In this document: positions 4,624-9,408 of the stretch, in pieces
Numbering within the stretch: position 1 is the first letter of the stretch
Layout of the letters: each line of letters opens with the position of its first letter
Source of the DNA: Candidatus Brockarchaeota archaeon
GTDB lineage: Archaea > Thermoproteota > EX4484-205 > DTQO01
Assembly (NCBI GenBank): GCA_017601265.1
Contig: JAFNJA010000073.1
Span: 1-9,408, forward strand
DNA length: 9,408 nt
Direction: 5' to 3'
The notes under the pieces: model-generated
The model's database searches: none
Told to the model about the DNA's origin: nothing
Seen by the model: the letters and a program-made list of their open reading frames with translations, nothing else
Position numbers and translations under genes: made by a program

Positions 4624-7326
4624 ATGCGAGGCGCGCGTGCCTGCTTCGCTTCGGTCCTTCTTGCGCTCTCCCTGCTCCCTAACCTCGGGTACTTGGCAGG
4701 GGCGGAGCGGGAAGGCGGCGGGCGCGCCGCGTCCACCGAGCTGATCTTTGCGAACAACCACACTTACTCATACGCGAACGAACCCGTTAACGCGCACCTT
4801 TCGTTTTCGCAGGGGGAAGCTTACAACAACAGCATAAGGGTCTACGACTCTTCGGGGAGGGAGGTCCCTTCGCAGGCGTGGAACGTCGAGTACTACCCCG
4901 GGGGGAAGTACGTGCGCTCCTGCAACATCACCTTCCTGGCGGACCTTCCCGCCATGAAGGAAACCCGCTATCGGGTGAACTACACCTCCACCGACGTGGG
5001 CGCGGCCAACTACTCAGCATGGTCCGATCTCAGGGTATCGGGCGACGGGTTCAAGAGTGACGTGAAGGTTGAAAACGGCTATTTCACGGCTTTCGTCAAG
5101 GCCAACTCAACCCTGGGGGTCTTCAGGTTCTACCTGAAGCCGGGCAACGTGAGCCTGATCTGGGGAAACTCAAGCCTCACCGGCTTCACCATGATGCTGG
5201 ACGGGACGTTCTACACCGCGAACGAGCTGAAGGCCGAATCGGTGTCCGTGGTTTGCAGCGGGCCGGTCTTCGCCCGGGTCGACATCGCCGGATCGGTGGG
5301 CGGCGTGCGAGTCTGCCAGAGCATCTTCTTCTACGCCCACTCGCCTTACGTGGACTCGATCCTCAGGATCTCGAACGCCGGCAGCAGGGTCGATTGGATA
5401 AGGCCCTTGCAGATCTTCTTCAGGCACGGCGCGTACGCGAACTACACCCTTTCCACGGGCGAGAGCGGGTCCCTGGAAAGGCACTCGCGGGAATTCCCGG
5501 AGGGGAACGCTTACCGCCCCCAAGCGTGGTGGGCCCTCGGAGGGGCGTTTGGGACCGTCCTGTTCGTGCAAAAGCCCGCTCAAAACATCTCGTACATCAT
5601 ACTCCACGACACCCCGACGTTCACGACCGTCGCTAACGTCGGGAACGAGACGCTCTTGAACGAAGCGCCGGCGGAAGTGGAGTACCGCCTCAGGATAGGC
5701 TTGCTCGAAAGCAACGACGTCGAACGCGCCAAAGCGGTCGCGAAGATATTCGCCCAGCCTGCTCGCGCAAGGTTCAAGCTTCCGGTCGCGTACCTGAGCA
5801 TTGAAGCGCCGGCGAGGGTGCCGATATACACGAAATTCACGGTCGAGGTCACCGTTAGCGTTTTGCAGGACCTTAACAACTGCACCTTGACGCTGAGCGC
5901 GCCGCAAGCATCCCTCAACGTGTCCGGAAAGCTCTCCGCCTACCTCGGCTTCCTCAAGAAGGGGTCCGTCCGAACGGTCGCTTGGTCCATTTACGGCAAG
6001 CTTGCCGGAAAGGCGGGCATCTTGGCCTTGTTGAAAAGCAGGGAAGGTTCGGCGAACGCTTCGACGACCGTGGCCGTCTACATACCGGCGATAGCCCCTC
6101 CCGTCAAGGTCAAGCTCAGGGTCGTGGACTTCGCGGGCAAGAACAACATGAGCCTCGTGAACGTCACGTTCTTGGACGGGGAGGGCGTGGCCCGCTCAAA
6201 CCCGCCATGGGTCGTTACGGACAAAGGGGGGTACGCGGAATGCTCGCTAGAGCCCGGTTCCTACCTCGCGAAGGTGGTCGACAGGGGGAGGACCATATTG
6301 GCGAAGAACGTCACCATATCGGGGCCGGCGAGCCTCACCCTCAACTGCTGGGTGTATTCGGCGGATTTCCTGGTCTTGGGACCGGACGGCAAGGCCCTTC
6401 CCGAAAGCTCGAGGGCCCTGGTCATAATATACGAGAACGTCTCCGGAAAGCTCGTCCCCGTCGCTTCGGCGGTATCGAACGAAACCGGGTACGCCCGGAT
6501 TTCCGGCATACGAAACGGGACTTACGTCGCCAAAGGCTACGTGAGGGACGCCGAGTCTGGGGCGGTGAAGGTCAAGGTAAGCTCCGAGGGTTCCGTCCAC
6601 AGCTTGTCCCTGAGGTTCTTGACGATCGTCGCGAGGGTCGTGTCTGACGAAGGGAATCCGGTCGGAAACTGCACCGTGTCGATCTACGACCTTGGAGGCC
6701 GTTTGGTGGACATGAGGATCGCCGACCCGGACGGGAGGGTGACCTTTTCGAACTTGGCCTTCCAGAACTACACGTACCTCGTCGACTGGGCCGGAACCAG
6801 GGTCGCTTCCGGCTTCATATACCCGGACAGGCTGGTGACCGAGGTCACGATCCGGTCGAGGGTTTACAAGGTTACCGTGGAGGCGACGGACGCCTGGGGA
6901 AACCCGCTCAAGGGCGCGCTGGTGACCGTTAGGCCCCTTACCGGAAGGGCTGGCAAGACGCTCGTGACCAACGAGCTCGGCAGGGCCGTTTTTTACGCCT
7001 CGACGGGAAATTACAGCGTCAGCGTGAACTCCGCTGGATACGTCAGTTCCGAGATCTTGAACGTGAGGTCCTCCGGCGTCGTGCAGGTCAGGTGCAGCCC
7101 CAACTCCGTAATCTACGTCCTGATTGCGACGAGCGGCTCGAGCTGGGTGGCGCTCGGGCTGGTTTGGAGGTGGAGGACGAGGGGCGTCTCGTACGAAGAG
7201 CTTAAGGCCAAGGAAATGCTGGCGAAGCTCGAGGACCTCTACGCGGCTGGCGAAGTCGAATACCCGCTCTACAGGAAGCTCAAGGAAGAGTACTCGTCCC
7301 AGCTGAGGAGGGTGAGGACGCGGTGA
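4624..7326 (+). CDS. Secreted, membrane-anchored multidomain beta-sandwich protein with cytoplasmic SHOCT-like tail
   Basis: 900 aa, predicted type I surface protein. A signal peptide (about 1-27) is followed by a beta-rich N-terminal region (38-377) whose pattern (VPSQ at 81-84, FLADLPA at 104-110) recalls beta-sandwich/mutarotase-like domains next to glycoside hydrolases and PcRGLX/YetA-type proteins. This resemblance is weak, and no catalytic residues were recognised. Next come a CARDB/NEW3-like Ig domain (389-487) and four tandem transthyretin/carboxypeptidase-regulatory-like domains (about 494-577, 579-665, 666-745, 748-825) with the usual D/E-x-x-G-x-A turn. One membrane span (about 828-849) is followed by RWRTR and a cytoplasmic tail whose 876-894 repeats the SHOCT-like motif of the upstream gene. 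All 23 N-x-S/T sequons I count lie before the span. There are eight ectodomain cysteines, with C211/C231 and C540/C575 as plausible disulfides. The ATG lies 2 nt after the previous stop; the end overlaps the next gene by 4 nt. A cell-surface or ligand-sensing component of the permease system is inferred. Confidence 0.88.
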   Translation: MRGARACFASVLLALSLLPNLGYLAGAEREGGGRAASTELIFANNHTYSYANEPVNAHLSFSQGEAYNNSIRVYDSSGREVPSQAWNVEYYPGGKYVRSCNITFLADLPAMKETRYRVNYTSTDVGAANYSAWSDLRVSGDGFKSDVKVENGYFTAFVKANSTLGVFRFYLKPGNVSLIWGNSSLTGFTMMLDGTFYTANELKAESVSVVCSGPVFARVDIAGSVGGVRVCQSIFFYAHSPYVDSILRISNAGSRVDWIRPLQIFFRHGAYANYTLSTGESGSLERHSREFPEGNAYRPQAWWALGGAFGTVLFVQKPAQNISYIILHDTPTFTTVANVGNETLLNEAPAEVEYRLRIGLLESNDVERAKAVAKIFAQPARARFKLPVAYLSIEAPARVPIYTKFTVEVTVSVLQDLNNCTLTLSAPQASLNVSGKLSAYLGFLKKGSVRTVAWSIYGKLAGKAGILALLKSREGSANASTTVAVYIPAIAPPVKVKLRVVDFAGKNNMSLVNVTFLDGEGVARSNPPWVVTDKGGYAECSLEPGSYLAKVVDRGRTILAKNVTISGPASLTLNCWVYSADFLVLGPDGKALPESSRALVIIYENVSGKLVPVASAVSNETGYARISGIRNGTYVAKGYVRDAESGAVKVKVSSEGSVHSLSLRFLTIVARVVSDEGNPVGNCTVSIYDLGGRLVDMRIADPDGRVTFSNLAFQNYTYLVDWAGTRVASGFIYPDRLVTEVTIRSRVYKVTVEATDAWGNPLKGALVTVRPLTGRAGKTLVTNELGRAVFYASTGNYSVSVNSAGYVSSEILNVRSSGVVQVRCSPNSVIYVLIATSGSSWVALGLVWRWRTRGVSYEELKAKEMLAKLEDLYAAGEVEYPLYRKLKEEYSSQLRRVRTR

Positions 7327-9408
7327 AGTGGGCCAAGTTCGTCGCGATCGCGGCCGCGCTCGCCTTGTCGTTGGTCCTGGCTCCGGCCCCTCCAGGTTAC
7401 GCTGCCCCCGCGGCGGCGCAAGCCGCCCCGGCCAAGCCGGCCGAGATGAATTACACCTTGGTGGTGAAGACGTTCGAATGGCTCACCGGGACGCCGATCG
7501 GCAACGTTTCCTTCGTATTGACCGTGAACGAGACGGTCATAGCCGGAACGACGAACTCGACGGGGGCCTTCAGCTACAGGTGGACGGGTGAAAAGAAGCA
7601 GAGCGTATACGCGCTCGCGAGGAGGCTCGTGCTGGGTTCGAACTACACGGCGATAAGGATATGCAGCACGATGATCGAAACTTCGATCCGCTCCGAATGG
7701 GAGCAGCGCCTCGACTACGTGGCTTACTATTGGCGCAACCAGACTTTCTACGAAAACCTGCTCGCCAGCCTCTGGTCTTCGGTCTCAGGAAACGAAACCA
7801 CCATAACATGCCAGATATGGGTGGAGAAGGGAAAGGCCGTCAAGGTCTCCGATTACGATCCGGAGCAGGGAAAGATACAGCTTGCCGTCAACCCCGGCCT
7901 GCCAGTGCCGGAGGCCGAGCCGACGGATTACGAGGATTGGTTCTTCGTTCCCGTCGATTACCCGGTAACCATAACGGACGTGCCCGATTACCTGGGCGCG
8001 ACGAGGTACGCTCCATTAACGGCAAAGATCGGCAAAAACTCGACCGTCATCAATTGGATGCACCACGCCGCGAACGAATTCGGAAGGAAGACCCTCAAAG
8101 GGATAGAGCAGAGGCTTCTGTGGTACGACCACCAGGGCTTTCCTTTGGAAAACGAACGCCGCGACTACCTGCAGACGCTGGCGATGTTCGAGCAGGCTTC
8201 CAACCTCATCGGCCGAGGCAACTACAGCGTCGGTTTGGACTACCTGGACCAAGCCCGGGAGAGGGCGAAGTTCGTGGCTTCCGAGCTCGACGCCGTCGAC
8301 AACTACATCTCGATGACCGCCCTGCTCGTGACGCTCTTCTCCTACGGCTTCTCCAGCTTGGTCCCCAACCTATTCACCGAGAACGAGAAAAAGCGCTTGC
8401 TCGCCAACGTCGCGATCTACTTCGCCCTGCTCGTAACCTTCACAGCTACGCAGCCGCACGTCAAGGTGGCCCTGGCGATGATGATGCGCTCCCTGACCGG
8501 ATACGCGGACCAAGCCCAGATCAGCATGGACGCGATGATGACCCTGGCTGCAGCTTTCGCGCTCTCCACCTTCCTCTTCTTCCCGATGTTCCTGCTCTCG
8601 ATTTTAAGGGTCTTCTCCTTCGCGGGTTTCGTGATGGACGTCGCGATGAGGAACATGAAGGCGAGGAGGAACAGGACGCTCCTTACGATCGTGACCGTTG
8701 CCCTGATCGTGGGTTCGTCGGTCGCGTTCGTCAACGTGGCGTCCGGAAGGGGGGTAGTCGAAACCGGGAGGTGGCCCGGAACCGGCGTGGACTGCCTGGT
8801 CGTGCAGACGGCCGAGTACTTGCCGAAGATCGAGCAGTACGAGGTATCTTGGCTGAAGGCCCAAAGTTGGGCCAAGGACGTCTGCTACGAGGAACCGCTC
8901 TCGGGAAGCATCCAGGTTGGGAGGCAAGCCTACCTCACTTCGGTGATCGTGATGAAGGGGCAGGTCGAGGTCGCGACTTCCTTGTCCGGCAAGACCTTCG
9001 ATCCGGCGTTTTACCAGAAGTACTACAACTTGAGCAGCTACGTCATAGGTTCCATGCCCGGAAAGAACGAGAGGGGGATCCTGCTCTCGTCCTCGATTCC
9101 GAACGTGTTCGTCGGGGACGTTGTCGAGCTGCGGCTCTACATGGTCAGCACGTCCACGCAAAGGACGGACGTACAGGAGAGGTCGATCGGAACTTTCGTC
9201 GTGAAGGGCCTTTTCGATCCCGAGGGCGTGTCGAAGCTCGCCAGGTTGGACGGGCAGCCGCTCTTCAAGGACGCCGGCAAGCTGATCTTGGCGCCTAACG
9301 GCGTCCTGCCTCCCGAGATCGCGCAAATCAGGGAGGTTACGGTGGTGACGGCGCAGGACGCGGACGCGAAGAGTTTGGCCAGGGAGATAGCGTTCATGTT
9401 CAGACACG
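7323..9408 (+). CDS. FtsX/MacB-type ABC permease with large N-terminal ectodomain (C-terminus beyond window)
   Basis: The open frame runs 695 codons to the edge. The GTG at 7323 overlaps the previous stop as GTGA and follows a strong purine-rich site (GGTGAGG, 7311-7317). Residues 1-27 are a signal peptide or first membrane helix with a possible cleavage after GYA. Residues 42-116 form one carboxypeptidase-regulatory-like beta domain, and 117-328 are mostly helical. Membrane segments follow at about 329-351, 358-376, 405-428 and 452-474. The segment MRNMKARRNRTLLTIVTVAL (442-461) is the typical entry to an FtsX/MacB permease: basic juxtamembrane helix, RT-LLT, then TM. After it comes a second ectodomain of the MacB periplasmic-core type (from about 475), still incomplete at the edge. 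Positive-inside charges (EKKR, KARRNR) agree with this topology. Cysteine pairs C114/C163 and C491/C521 sit one per ectodomain. The family exports substrates or transmits ATPase-driven motion across the membrane. The ATPase gene is not in the window. Confidence 0.82.
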   Translation, partial: MKWAKFVAIAAALALSLVLAPAPPGYAAPAAAQAAPAKPAEMNYTLVVKTFEWLTGTPIGNVSFVLTVNETVIAGTTNSTGAFSYRWTGEKKQSVYALARRLVLGSNYTAIRICSTMIETSIRSEWEQRLDYVAYYWRNQTFYENLLASLWSSVSGNETTITCQIWVEKGKAVKVSDYDPEQGKIQLAVNPGLPVPEAEPTDYEDWFFVPVDYPVTITDVPDYLGATRYAPLTAKIGKNSTVINWMHHAANEFGRKTLKGIEQRLLWYDHQGFPLENERRDYLQTLAMFEQASNLIGRGNYSVGLDYLDQARERAKFVASELDAVDNYISMTALLVTLFSYGFSSLVPNLFTENEKKRLLANVAIYFALLVTFTATQPHVKVALAMMMRSLTGYADQAQISMDAMMTLAAAFALSTFLFFPMFLLSILRVFSFAGFVMDVAMRNMKARRNRTLLTIVTVALIVGSSVAFVNVASGRGVVETGRWPGTGVDCLVVQTAEYLPKIEQYEVSWLKAQSWAKDVCYEEPLSGSIQVGRQAYLTSVIVMKGQVEVATSLSGKTFDPAFYQKYYNLSSYVIGSMPGKNERGILLSSSIPNVFVGDVVELRLYMVSTSTQRTDVQERSIGTFVVKGLFDPEGVSKLARLDGQPLFKDAGKLILAPNGVLPPEIAQIREVTVVTAQDADAKSLAREIAFMFRH

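Noticed and set aside
4624..7326. Surface protein as a peptidase or glycosidase.
   Set aside because: The carboxypeptidase-regulatory-like domains are non-catalytic, and no zinc, Ser or acid-pair active site was recognised in the N-terminal region.
7661..9298. Long plus-strand open frame of 545 codons in another frame across the permease gene.
   Set aside because: Its translation is rich in Arg, Gly and Pro without domain features, while the overlapping frame shows a signal peptide, TM helices and FtsX signatures. It is a GC-rich shadow.
1..9408. tRNA or rRNA genes, CRISPR repeats, insertion sequences.
   Set aside because: None was recognised. Outside the 210-bp divergent region the window is almost fully coding, and no direct-repeat array or transposase motif was seen.

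Overview
The window looks like a high-GC archaeal chromosome. The evidence is a LysW amino-group carrier operon, TATA-like promoter elements, frequent AGG arginine and ATA isoleucine codons, three TTG starts and dense N-glycosylation sequons in the predicted secreted proteins. The lysW-X-Y-Z-J order resembles that of Thermococcales, and the pathway is also widespread in Thermoproteota and related lineages. I cannot place the organism more precisely; a thermophilic or TACK-type archaeon is an inference.

Left half, minus strand (3427 down to 1): a compact operon lysW-lysX-lysY-lysZ-lysJ, with lysJ cut by the window edge. LysW is a small zinc-finger carrier ending in EDWGE. LysX attaches the alpha-amino group of alpha-aminoadipate (and/or glutamate) to the LysW C-terminus. 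LysZ phosphorylates the side-chain carboxylate, LysY reduces it to the semialdehyde, and LysJ transaminates it. The releasing peptidase LysK is not in the window. Genes overlap or lie within 8 nt of each other. A second TATA-like element at the end of lysY may give lysZ-lysJ its own leaderless promoter.

Centre (3428-3637): a 210-bp divergent intergenic region with a TATA-like element for each side, a strict four-tract G-quadruplex motif, nested inverted repeats, and a short palindrome just before the rightward operon.

Right half, plus strand (3638-9408): three tightly coupled genes. (1) A cytoplasmic coiled-coil protein of 327 aa with three copies of a short SHOCT-like helical motif. (2) A 900-aa secreted, membrane-anchored protein with a beta-sandwich N-terminal region, an Ig-like domain, four transthyretin/carboxypeptidase-regulatory-like domains, 23 sequons, one C-terminal membrane span and a cytoplasmic tail carrying the same SHOCT-like motif. 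(3) An FtsX/MacB-type permease, truncated at the edge, with an unusually large first ectodomain containing another such beta domain.

Together these suggest an uncharacterised archaeal ABC-type transmembrane system. A cytoplasmic coiled-coil protein, a cell-surface protein and an FtsX-like permease would work as one machine, by analogy with bacterial FtsEX-EnvC/PcsB or MacAB. The ATPase would be expected just beyond the right edge. This functional reading is inference. The architecture and the shared motif are visible in the sequence.
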